Made by a program: the position numbers and the translations under genes | Part shown: one piece after another, positions 1 to 6,056 of the stretch | Position numbering within the stretch: the stretch's first letter is position 1 | Layout: each line of letters opens with the position of its first letter | Notes under the pieces: model-generated | The model's database searches: none | Told to the model about the DNA's origin: nothing | What the model saw: the letters and a program-made list of their open reading frames with translations, nothing else | From: Gemmatimonadaceae bacterium | Lineage (GTDB): Bacteria > Gemmatimonadota > Gemmatimonadetes > Gemmatimonadales > Gemmatimonadaceae | Assembly (NCBI GenBank): GCA_019689955.1 | Contig: JADGGM010000139.1 | Coordinates: 1 to 7,353 of the forward strand | Direction: 5' to 3' | DNA: 7,353 nt

Positions 1-924
1 CTGCGTGGCGGTGCGGGGGCGGGCGGGTTCCATCACGTGGACCTCGCCGAGGCGCTGAGCATCTTCATGCGCGACTTCGGCGGGTTCGGCGGGCTCGACG
101 AGATGTTCGGCGGCGGGCGCTCGCGTGGTGGTGCTCGGAGCGGCGCGGACATCAAGGTCACCGTGCACCTCACGCTCGCCGAGGTGGCGACCGGTGTGGA
201 GAAGGAGCTGACGCTCAAGCTCCTCGACCCGTGCGACCGGTGCGAAGGGACCGGCGCCGAGGCGGGGACGCGCCCCACGCGCTGCTCCACCTGCGGCGGC
301 ACGGGGGAGGTGCGGCGCGCGCAGCGGTCCTTCTTCGGCCAGTTCGTGAGCGTGGCGCCGTGCCCGGCGTGCGCGGGGCAGGGGAAGACGATCGAGACCC
401 CGTGCAAGCGGTGCCGCGGTGAAGGGCGCGTGCGCGCGGAGCGCACGGTGCGCGTGCAGATCCCCGCGGGCGTGGCGACGGGGCAGTACATGTCGCTGCG
501 CGGCGTCGGGAGCGTGGGGCCGCAGGGGGGCCCGCGCGGCGACGTGCTCGTGGTCTTCGATGTCGAGGAGGACCCGCGCTTCGAGCGCGAGGGGGCCGAC
601 CTGTACACCGAGGTCCTGGTCACCTACCCGCAGCTCGTGCTCGGAGCGGACATCGAAGTGCCGAACGTGATCGGCTCGATCTCGTTCCGCGTCCCGCCGG
701 GGACGCAGAGCGGGCAGGAGTTCCAGCTCCGCGGCCGCGGGCTCCCGCGCGTGAACAGCAGCGGGAACGGGGACCTCTACGTCCGCGTCCAGCTCTGGAC
801 CCCGCAGTCGGTCACCCCGGAGCAGGAAGAGCTGCTGCGGGCCTTGCAGCGGGCCGAGGGCGCGCCCCCGCTGACGCGGCCCAAAGGGTTCTGGTCGAGA
901 ATGAAAGAGGCGCTGGGCGCGTGA
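1..924 (+). CDS. dnaJ: Chaperone protein DnaJ (Hsp40), 5'-truncated by window edge
   Basis: Cytoplasmic co-chaperone that delivers unfolded clients to DnaK and stimulates its ATPase. The frame is open from base 1 (307 residues visible), so the GTG at 37 is an internal Val codon and not the start; the N-terminal J domain with its HPD motif lies off the left edge. Visible are a Gly/Phe-rich linker (residues 1-45, with a DLAEAL...FMRDFGG helix), the start of C-terminal domain I (about 48-76), and a complete zinc-finger domain with four CxxCxGxG motifs starting at residues 78 (CDRCEGTG), 95 (CSTCGGTG), 121 (CPACAGQG) and 135 (CKRCRGEG). All eight zinc cysteines are present. The rest of domain I and domain II follow to about residue 285, with GDLYV near the end, then a short basic tail. 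Four zinc motifs mark a type I DnaJ rather than a CbpA-like protein. In related operons grpE and dnaK lie upstream; that cannot be seen here. A GAGGG 25 nt further on serves the next gene, prmA. Confidence 0.97.
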   Translation: MRGGAGAGGFHHVDLAEALSIFMRDFGGFGGLDEMFGGGRSRGGARSGADIKVTVHLTLAEVATGVEKELTLKLLDPCDRCEGTGAEAGTRPTRCSTCGGTGEVRRAQRSFFGQFVSVAPCPACAGQGKTIETPCKRCRGEGRVRAERTVRVQIPAGVATGQYMSLRGVGSVGPQGGPRGDVLVVFDVEEDPRFEREGADLYTEVLVTYPQLVLGADIEVPNVIGSISFRVPPGTQSGQEFQLRGRGLPRVNSSGNGDLYVRVQLWTPQSVTPEQEELLRALQRAEGAPPLTRPKGFWSRMKEALGA

Positions 925-938
925 GCGCCGCGCGGGCC

Positions 939-943
939 GAGGG
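939..943 (+). promoter_or_regulatory. Shine-Dalgarno site of prmA
   Basis: GAGGG with a 6-nt spacer to the GTG at 950. It supports that GTG as the prmA start in the short gap after dnaJ, where no ATG is available in frame. Confidence 0.6.
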
Positions 944-949
944 CGCCCC

Positions 950-1783
950 GTGACCTGGACCGAAGTGCGCGTGCGCGGCGTCGGCGACGACACGCGTGAC
1001 GCGATCGTGGCGCTCCTCGTGGGCGCGGGCGCGAGCGGCGTCATCGAACCCACCGCCACCGAGCTCCTCACGTACGTCGGCGACGGCGCGGACGTCGATG
1101 CCCTCGAGCGCGCCGTGCGCGCCGCCGGGCGCGACGTCACGGTGGAGCGCGCGCCGTTCGACGACACCGCGTGGAGCGCGCCGGCGCACGCGCGCGTCGG
1201 CGTGCACCGTGTGGGGCGCATCGGGGTCGCGCCGCCGTGGCGCGCGGCGGAGCTGGACGACGTCGAGCTCCCGATCGTGATCGAGCCGGCGATGGCGTTC
1301 GGCACAGGGGAGCACGAGACCACGCGCGGCGTGCTGCACCTCATGCAGCAGGTCGTCCGCCCGGGGGACGTGGTGGCGGACATCGGGGCGGGGAGCGCGG
1401 TGCTCTCGATCGCCGCGGCGCGGCTCGGTGCCTCGCGCGTGGCCGCGATCGAGGTCGATCCGGATGCCATCGGGAACGCCGAGGAGAACGTCGCCCGCAA
1501 CGGCGTGGACGGGCGCGTCACCGTGATCGAGGGGGACGCGGCGCTCGTGCTCCCGCTCGTGGCGCCGGTGCGAGTGATCCTGGCCAACATCCTGTCGTCG
1601 GTGATCCTCGAGCTGGCCCCGGTGATGCGCGACGCGCTCGCCCCTGGTGGGCGGGGGATCGTGAGCGGCATCTTGGTCGCCGAGCGCGCGATGGTGGTCG
1701 CTGCGCTCGCGCGCGAGGGGTGGACGCTGGAGGACGAGTACCGCGAGGGGGAGTGGTGGAGCGGCGTGGTCGCACGGCCGTAG
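950..1783 (+). CDS. prmA: Ribosomal protein L11 methyltransferase PrmA
   Basis: SAM-dependent enzyme that methylates amino groups of ribosomal protein uL11. The product has 277 residues, somewhat shorter than E. coli PrmA (about 293). The GTG start is chosen because it gives the family opening (MTWTEVRV, compare MPW.. in E. coli) and has GAGGG at 939-943, 6 nt upstream. The N-terminal 75 residues form the L11-recognition domain. The methyltransferase part shows AFGTGEHETTR (116-126; family AFGTGTHPTT), SAM motif I DIGAGSAVLSIAA (144-156), acidic motif II AIEVDP (166-171) and the ANIL motif (212-215; compare the (D/N)PP(Y/F) motif of N-methyltransferases). Ala150 stands where most family members have the last Gly of GxGSG. 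The gene lies 25 nt after dnaJ and overlaps rsmE at its 3' end, as in the dnaJ-prmA-rsmE order of Bacillus. It is probably transcribed with dnaJ, since the gap holds no promoter that I can see. Confidence 0.95.
   Translation: MTWTEVRVRGVGDDTRDAIVALLVGAGASGVIEPTATELLTYVGDGADVDALERAVRAAGRDVTVERAPFDDTAWSAPAHARVGVHRVGRIGVAPPWRAAELDDVELPIVIEPAMAFGTGEHETTRGVLHLMQQVVRPGDVVADIGAGSAVLSIAAARLGASRVAAIEVDPDAIGNAEENVARNGVDGRVTVIEGDAALVLPLVAPVRVILANILSSVILELAPVMRDALAPGGRGIVSGILVAERAMVVAALAREGWTLEDEYREGEWWSGVVARP
1745..1750 (+). promoter_or_regulatory. Shine-Dalgarno site of rsmE inside prmA
   Basis: GAGGGG (part of a longer purine run to 1753) lies within the last codons of prmA, 5 nt before the GTG at 1756. 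It favours 1756 over 1753 as the rsmE start and implies translation initiation inside the upstream gene. Confidence 0.5.
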
Positions 1784-2505
1784 CGACGCTCTTCTGCAGC
1801 GAGCCCATGGCCCCCGGCCGCACGACGACGCTCGGCGCCGACGAGGCCCAGCACGCGCGCGTCCGGCGCGTGGGGATCGGGGACCCGCTCCGCCTCGTCG
1901 ACGGCGCGGGGAGGGTGGCGTGGGGGACGCTCGTGCGCCTCGCCCGGAGCCAGGCGGTGGTCGAGGTGGAGCGCGTGGAGCAGGTGGAGCCGCTCCCTCC
2001 CGTGCACCTCATGGTGCCGATCGCGGACCGCGACCGGATGCTCCTGCTCGCGGAGAAGGCCACGGAGCTGGGCGTCACGTCGTGGCGTCCCGTGATGTGG
2101 CGGCGCTCGCGCAGCGTGAGCCCGCGCGGGGAAGGGGTCGGCTTCCAGCCCAAGGTGCGTGCCCGCATGATCGGCGCGCTGACGCAGTCCGGGGGCGGCT
2201 GGCTCCCGATGCTCTACCCCGATGCGACGGTGGAGCGCGCGATCGCCGCCTGCCCGCCCGGGGCGCGATGGTTGCTGGACGCCGAGGGGGAAAGCGTGGC
2301 CGAACAGCAAGTGTCCAGCCCGATCATCATCGCAGTAGGACCCGAGGGTGGCATCGAGCCGGAGGAGCGGGCCCAGCTCGTGGGGGCGGGATTCGTCCCC
2401 GTGAAGCTCGGGCCGCTGACCCTCCGATTCGAGACCGCGGCGATCGCCGGGCTGGCGATCGCGCGCGCCGGACTGCCCGCTTCCGTGGAGAACGCCCGTG
2501 TCTGA
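1756..2505 (+). CDS. rsmE: 16S rRNA m3U methyltransferase RsmE (SPOUT family)
   Basis: SPOUT-class (alpha/beta knot) enzyme that makes 3-methyluridine at position 1498 (E. coli numbering) of 16S rRNA using SAM. From the GTG at 1756 it has 249 residues, normal for the family. An N-terminal PUA-like domain (about 10-75) has the pattern FCSEP...L..DEAQHARVRRVGIGD. The SPOUT domain follows with KATELGV (101-107), ALTQS (141-145; family usually A.EQS), the SAM-binding VGPEGGIEPEE (194-204) and the knot LGPLTLRFETAAIAGLA (218-234). The family form of that knot is LG.RILRTETA, so RI is replaced by LT and Thr by Phe; Glu226 and Thr227 are kept. No in-frame ATG precedes the conserved region (the first, at 1807, would remove the FCSEP motif). 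GTG 1756 or 1753 fits, with GAGGGG at 1745-1750, giving a 28-31 nt overlap with prmA. It overlaps the next gene by 8 nt. Confidence 0.93.
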   Translation: MERRGRTAVATLFCSEPMAPGRTTTLGADEAQHARVRRVGIGDPLRLVDGAGRVAWGTLVRLARSQAVVEVERVEQVEPLPPVHLMVPIADRDRMLLLAEKATELGVTSWRPVMWRRSRSVSPRGEGVGFQPKVRARMIGALTQSGGGWLPMLYPDATVERAIAACPPGARWLLDAEGESVAEQQVSSPIIIAVGPEGGIEPEERAQLVGAGFVPVKLGPLTLRFETAAIAGLAIARAGLPASVENARV

Positions 2506-2839
2506 GAGCTGCCTGTTCTGCCGCATCGTGCGTGGGGAGATCCCGGCCAAGATCGTGGCCGAGAGCGACGAGTGTGTGGCATTTCGCGACATCAACCCGC
2601 AGGCGCCGGTGCACGTGCTCGTGGTGCCGCGCCAGCACGTGGGCTCGCTCAACGACAGCCCGGACCCCACCCTCCTCGGCCGCATGGCGCTCCTGGCGGC
2701 CGACATCGCGAAGCGGGAGGGGATCGCGGAGTCGGGGTACCGCACCGTGGTCAACACGAACGCGGATGCGGGGCAGACCGTCTTTCACATCCACCTTCAC
2801 CTGTTGGGTGGCCGCGCCATGGGGTGGCCGCCGGGGTGA
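2498..2839 (+). CDS. hinT: HIT-family nucleotide hydrolase, HINT branch
   Basis: Small histidine-triad protein (113 residues). HINT enzymes hydrolyse the P-N bond of purine nucleoside phosphoramidates and can release AMP from aminoacyl-adenylates. The catalytic triad is H97-I-H99-L-H101-L-L, with H99 (the middle one) as the expected nucleophile. C5 and C8 (CLFC) near the N terminus, with histidines further on (H47, H97), fit the zinc site found in many bacterial HINT proteins. The C terminus reads GGRAMGWPPG, closely matching the WPPG ending of HINT1, which separates it from Fhit and GalT branches. The GTG start overlaps the rsmE stop by 8 nt and has GGAG at 2487-2490, 7 nt upstream. HIT genes commonly stand before rpsU-yqeY in Clostridia, so the position is a known synteny. 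The physiological substrate cannot be told from sequence. Confidence 0.93.
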   Translation: MSESCLFCRIVRGEIPAKIVAESDECVAFRDINPQAPVHVLVVPRQHVGSLNDSPDPTLLGRMALLAADIAKREGIAESGYRTVVNTNADAGQTVFHIHLHLLGGRAMGWPPG

Positions 2840-2865
2840 GCGCTCGCCGGTGGCGCCCGTCATTC

Positions 2866-2902
2866 TTGACACGGCGCGCCGGGAATCACTAACTTTTACA
2901 AT
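2866..2902 (+). promoter_or_regulatory. Probable rpsU-yqeY promoter
   Basis: An exact TTGACA lies at 2866-2871. Two -10 candidates follow. TAACTTTT at 2890-2897 has an 18-nt spacer from TTGACA and matches 7 of 8 positions of the TAnnTTTG element of Bacteroidota promoters, with 21 nt from TTG to TA. TACAAT at 2897-2902 matches 5 of 6 positions of the classic TATAAT, but 25 nt from TTGACA is too far for one sigma-70 promoter. The first pairing seems more likely. In a background this rich in G+C, such a cluster is unlikely by chance. Transcription would begin near 2903-2912, leaving a leader of about 40-50 nt before rpsU. Confidence 0.6.
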
Positions 2903-2917
2903 TCCAAACACTTAACG

Positions 2918-2929
2918 GGCGGTTTCGCC
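2918..2929 (+). other. Small GC hairpin in the rpsU leader
   Basis: GGCG at 2918-2921 pairs with CGCC at 2926-2929 around a GTTT loop. It lies 5-6 nt before the purine-rich ribosome binding site and could help present or regulate it. With only 4 base pairs it may be chance. Confidence 0.3.
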
Positions 2930-2934
2930 ACGAA

Positions 2935-2944
2935 AGAGGGAAGG
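2935..2944 (+). promoter_or_regulatory. Strong Shine-Dalgarno region of rpsU
   Basis: The purine block AGAGGGAAGG ends 6 nt before the TTG at 2951. It is the longest uninterrupted purine block at a gene start here and supports use of the rare TTG start. Confidence 0.6.
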
Positions 2945-2950
2945 CATCTC

Positions 2951-3139
2951 TTGTCGGAAGTCATCATCCACGACGATGAAAACTTCGAGCGGGCGCTGAA
3001 GCGCTTCAAGAAGAAGTGCGAGAAGGCGGGGATCCTGTCCGACCTGCGCAAGCATCGGCATTACGAGAAGCCGAGCGAGCGCCGGAAGCGGAAGGAGAAC
3101 GCCGCGCGGCGGAAGAATCGTCGTCCTCGCGTGGCGTGA
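2951..3139 (+). CDS. rpsU: Small ribosomal subunit protein bS21
   Basis: 62-residue basic protein of the 30S subunit, located near the 3' end of 16S rRNA and the anti-Shine-Dalgarno region, where it assists initiation. The sequence follows the family closely: [22 protein letters not shown], then [20 protein letters not shown] and a Lys/Arg-rich tail. The start is TTG: no ATG or GTG occurs in frame between the A+T-rich region and the conserved N terminus, and a strong ribosome binding site stands 6 nt upstream. It has its own probable promoter and is followed after 4 nt by yqeY, the usual rpsU-yqeY pair. A weak start codon combined with a strong ribosome binding site leaves room for control at initiation, but none is shown by the sequence alone. 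Confidence 0.97.
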   Translation: MSEVIIHDDENFERALKRFKKKCEKAGILSDLRKHRHYEKPSERRKRKENAARRKNRRPRVA

Positions 3140-3143
3140 GCTC

Positions 3144-3590
3144 GTGTCCGAGCTCCTCGCTCGCCTGCAAAGCGACTTGAACGCTGCGCGCAAGGCGCAG
3201 GACAAACCGGGTACGCTCCTGCTCGGGACGCTGCTCGCCGATGTGAAGAATCGGTCCATCGAGCTGCGCCGCGATCTGACCGACGAGGAGGTGCGCGAGG
3301 TCCTGCGCCGGGGGATCAAGCGTCGCCGCGAGTCGATCGAGATGTACGAGCGTGCCGGCCGCGAGGAGCTTGCGGCGCGGGAACGGGATGAGGTGGCGAG
3401 GCTGGAGACGTACCTTCCCGCGAACGTCAGCGACGACGAAGTGCGGGCTGCGGCGGCCGCGGCGATCGCGGCGGGTGCGACGACCATCGGTGCGGTGATG
3501 GGGAAGCTCATGCCCCAGTTCAAAGGGCGGGCCGAGGGGGCCACGATCAATCGCATCGCGCGGGAAGAGCTGCAGAAGCAGGGTGTCTGA
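3144..3590 (+). CDS. yqeY: YqeY/GatB-like domain protein
   Basis: 148 residues, the full length of the YqeY family, which resembles the C-terminal tRNA-contacting helical domain of GatB in the Asp-tRNA(Asn)/Glu-tRNA(Gln) amidotransferase. The exact function is not settled; a role with tRNA or aminoacylation is usually inferred. Family features seen are SDLNAARKAQDKPGTLLLGTLLADVKNR (split here by domain start, residues about 10-35), LTDEEV (near 45-50), KRRRESIEMYERAGREELA (near 58-77), the YLP turn (near 92) and a C-terminal Gly-Lys pattern VMGKLM...KGRAEGATIN. The GTG start lies 4 nt after the rpsU stop with no clear ribosome binding site of its own, so translation is probably coupled to rpsU. 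The gene is closed by a strong intrinsic terminator 19 nt after its stop. Confidence 0.93.
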   Translation: MSELLARLQSDLNAARKAQDKPGTLLLGTLLADVKNRSIELRRDLTDEEVREVLRRGIKRRRESIEMYERAGREELAARERDEVARLETYLPANVSDDEVRAAAAAAIAAGATTIGAVMGKLMPQFKGRAEGATINRIAREELQKQGV

Positions 3591-3608
3591 TTCAGCGCTG
3601 GACAAAGG

Positions 3609-3650
3609 AGCCCGGACGAGGAGCGCCAGCGCTTCGCGTCCGGGCTTTTT
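3609..3650 (+). terminator. Intrinsic terminator after yqeY
   Basis: AGCCCGGACG (3609-3618) pairs perfectly over 10 bp with CGTCCGGGCT (3637-3646). Inside it a second stem, AGCG (3622-3625) with CGCT (3630-3633), closes a 4-base loop. A run of five T (3646-3650) follows at once. This is a textbook rho-independent terminator and ends the rpsU-yqeY unit, 18 nt before mutS2. Confidence 0.92.
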
Positions 3651-3656
3651 CATCGT

Positions 3657-3661
3657 GGGAG
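3657..3661 (+). promoter_or_regulatory. Shine-Dalgarno site of mutS2
   Basis: GGGAG with a 7-nt spacer to the GTG at 3669, placed between the terminator T-run (ends 3650) and the start. It fixes the mutS2 start, which also gives the family N terminus (LEFPAVL). Confidence 0.6.
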
Positions 3662-3668
3662 CTGGATC

Positions 3669-6053
3669 GTGAACACGCACGCGCTCGCCGTTCTGGAGTT
3701 CCCCGCCGTGCTCGACGTCGTGGCGCAGCACGCGTCGTCGCCGCTCGGCGCGGCGCGCGTCCGGGCGGCGGCGCCGGTGACGGATCGCGCGTGGATCGAG
3801 GCGGAGCACGCGCGTGTGGCCGCCATGCGCGCGCTCGTGAGGCGCGAGGGCGGGTGGGCCCCGGAGCCGATCCCCGACCTCGAGGACGCGCTGGGCCGTC
3901 TCCGGGCGGCCGGGAGCGTGTGGCGCGGCGAGGAGCTGCTCGGCGGCGCGCTCCTCCTTCGGTCGTCGCGGCTCACGCGCGACGCGCTGCGCGATGAGCG
4001 CCGGGCGAGCGTGGCGACCGCGGTGCTCGCCCCGTTCGCCGAGCGCCTCGTGGAGGCGAAGCCCGTGGAGGCGGCGATCGAGCGCGCGATCGAGCGCGAC
4101 GGCACGGTGAAGGACGACGCCTCCCCAGCGCTCCGCCGGATACGGCGCGAGCTGCGCGGCGCCGAGGCGGAGCTGGTGCAGCTCCTCGAGCGGATCATGG
4201 CGCGGCTGGAGCCGCACCACCGCGTGCCCGACATGTCCGTCACCGTGCGCAACGGGCGCTACGTGATCCCCGTGCGGCGCGAGGCGCGCGGCGCGGTCGG
4301 GGGGATCGTGCACGATCAGTCGGCCACGCGCGGCACGCTGTTCGTGGAGCCCCCCGCGGCGATCGAGGCCGGGAACCGCATCCGCGAGCTGGAGGCCGAG
4401 GAGCAGCGCGAGGTCGAGCGCATCCTCCTCGAGCTCACCGACGCGCTCCGCCCGATGCACGCGGCGCTGACCGACGCGCTCGACGTGCTCGTGACGCTCG
4501 ACGCGCTCTACGCGCGCGCGCGGTTCGCGGAGCGGTTCCAGTGCGCGAGCGCCGAGCTGGCGACGCCGCGCGAGGGGTTCGCCATCCGGAACGGGCGCCA
4601 CCCGCTACTCCTCGCGCGCGGGGGGACGGTGGTCCCCTTCGATCTCGTCATGGACGCGACGGAGCGCACGTTGCTCCTCTCGGGGCCGAACACGGGGGGG
4701 AAGACGGTGCTCCTCAAGGCGGTGGGGCTCATCTCCGCGCTCGTGCAGGCGGGGGTCCCGGCGCCGGTGGGCGCGGAGAGCCGCGTCCCGGTGTACGACG
4801 AGTGCTTCGCCGACATCGGCGACGAGCAGTCGATCGAGGCGAGCTTGTCGACGTTCAGCGCGCACCTGCGCAACCTCGGGGAGATCCTCGCGGGGGCGAC
4901 GGCGGACTCGCTCGTCCTCATCGACGAGCTGGGTTCGGGCACCGATCCCGCCGAGGGGGCGGCGCTCGGCGGCGCGATCCTCGAGGAGCTGACGCGGCGC
5001 GGCACGCGCACCGTCGCCACGACGCACCTGGGCGCGCTCAAGCTCCTCGCCACCGAGGTGCCGGGGATCGTGAACGCGTCGCTGCAGTTCGACGAGCAGG
5101 CGCTGGAGCCGACGTATCGTCTGATCAAGGGGATCCCCGGGCGCTCGTACGGTCTGAGCATCGCCCGCCGTCTCCGGCTCCCGCCGGAGGTGCTCGCGCG
5201 CGCGGAGGAGCGGCTCTCGCGCGAGGAGCGCGACGTGGCGGCGCTGCTCACGGACCTGGAGCGGCGCGAGGTCGCGCTCGCCGAGCGCGAGGCACGCGCG
5301 GCGGAGGAGGCAGATCGGGCCGCCGCGCGCCTGGAGCGTGTGACGGAGCGCGAGCGGGCGTTGCGTGCGGCCGAGCGCACGCTGGAGCAGCGCGCGCGGC
5401 AGCAGGCGCGCCAGTACCTGCTCGACGCGCGCGCCGAGGTGGAGCGCGCGGTGCGCGAGATCCGCGAGAGCGGCGCGGCGGAGGAGGTGACGCGCGAGGC
5501 GCGCCGGCGCGTGGAGGCGATGGCCGCGCGGCAGTCGAAGGCGATCGAGCGGATCGAGGAAGGGGAGCGGCGCCGCGAGCGGGCGTCCGCCGCCGCGTCC
5601 GCCCCGGCGGCGATCGCCGAGGGGGACGTCGTGGAAGTCGGCACATTGGGCGGGCGCTCGGGGCAGGTCGTCGAGCTGCGCGGCGACGACGCGGTGGTCG
5701 CGGTGGGAGCGCTCAAGGTCACGGTCCCGCGGCACACCCTCACGCGCACCGCGCGTGCGCGCGTCGCCGTGGAGCCCGTGCCGATGCACGGCGAGCTCCC
5801 CGACGCGCACGCCCCCACCGAGATCGATCTGCGCGGGATGCGCGTGGACGAGATGGAGCACGCGCTCCTGCACGCGCTCGACGACGCCGTGCGCGCCGAT
5901 CTCAAGGAGCTGCGCATCATCCACGGCAAGGGGACCGGCGCGCTCCGGGAGCGCGTGGCCGAGCTCCTGCGCGGCGACCCGCGCGTACGCGGCGCGCGGC
6001 TCGGCGCGTGGAACGAGGGCGGCGCGGGCGTCACCGTCGCCGAGCTGCACTGA
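3669..6053 (+). CDS. mutS2: MutS2 family ATPase/Smr endonuclease
   Basis: 794 residues, full length for MutS2. This family lacks the mismatch-recognition domain of MutS. Thermus MutS2 cuts branched DNA and suppresses recombination; Bacillus MutS2 (RqcU) binds collided ribosomes. Seen in order: core/lever region with NGRYVIPVRRE (195-205) and HDQSATRGTLFVEP (215-228); ATPase domain with Walker A GPNTGGKT (339-346), the DIGDEQSIEASLSTFSAHL stretch (382-400), Walker B LVLIDE (415-420, D419/E420), SGTDP (423-427) and the TTHL histidine (451-454); a long Arg/Glu/Ala-rich coiled coil (about 505-650); a KOW-like beta segment (about 650-695); and a C-terminal Smr domain with IDLRG (719-723) and HGKGTG (752-757), the nuclease signatures, ending GAGVTVAELH. 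The GTG start has GGGAG at 3657-3661, 7 nt upstream. A terminator lies only 18 nt before it; dnaG follows after 3 nt. Confidence 0.96.
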   Translation: MNTHALAVLEFPAVLDVVAQHASSPLGAARVRAAAPVTDRAWIEAEHARVAAMRALVRREGGWAPEPIPDLEDALGRLRAAGSVWRGEELLGGALLLRSSRLTRDALRDERRASVATAVLAPFAERLVEAKPVEAAIERAIERDGTVKDDASPALRRIRRELRGAEAELVQLLERIMARLEPHHRVPDMSVTVRNGRYVIPVRREARGAVGGIVHDQSATRGTLFVEPPAAIEAGNRIRELEAEEQREVERILLELTDALRPMHAALTDALDVLVTLDALYARARFAERFQCASAELATPREGFAIRNGRHPLLLARGGTVVPFDLVMDATERTLLLSGPNTGGKTVLLKAVGLISALVQAGVPAPVGAESRVPVYDECFADIGDEQSIEASLSTFSAHLRNLGEILAGATADSLVLIDELGSGTDPAEGAALGGAILEELTRRGTRTVATTHLGALKLLATEVPGIVNASLQFDEQALEPTYRLIKGIPGRSYGLSIARRLRLPPEVLARAEERLSREERDVAALLTDLERREVALAEREARAAEEADRAAARLERVTERERALRAAERTLEQRARQQARQYLLDARAEVERAVREIRESGAAEEVTREARRRVEAMAARQSKAIERIEEGERRRERASAAASAPAAIAEGDVVEVGTLGGRSGQVVELRGDDAVVAVGALKVTVPRHTLTRTARARVAVEPVPMHGELPDAHAPTEIDLRGMRVDEMEHALLHALDDAVRADLKELRIIHGKGTGALRERVAELLRGDPRVRGARLGAWNEGGAGVTVAELH

Positions 6054-6056
6054 GCC

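Larger units (their letters stand above)
2840..2950 (+). other. hinT-rpsU intergenic region, A+T-rich promoter and leader
   Basis: The longest gap in the window (111 nt) and the only part with marked A+T content (about 2862-2916). It holds a probable promoter (TTGACA and -10 candidates), a small hairpin and the rpsU ribosome binding site, described separately. No terminator with a T-run is visible after hinT, so some read-through from hinT into rpsU is possible. Confidence 0.7.

Noticed and set aside
37..39. GTG as the start of dnaJ
   Set aside because: The frame is open to base 1 and the preceding codons encode the Gly-rich linker, so the gene continues upstream of the window.
2840..2860. 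Possible terminator after hinT
   Set aside because: Only a weak imperfect GC pairing can be drawn and there is no T-run after it.
3006..4601. Minus-strand open frame of 531 codons
   Set aside because: It runs through rpsU, yqeY, the terminator and mutS2, with low-complexity composition and no recognisable domain.
5180..5620. Repetitive Arg/Glu/Ala stretch in mutS2 as a possible insertion or tandem repeat
   Set aside because: It is the coiled coil normally found between the ATPase and Smr parts of MutS2, and total length is normal for the family.
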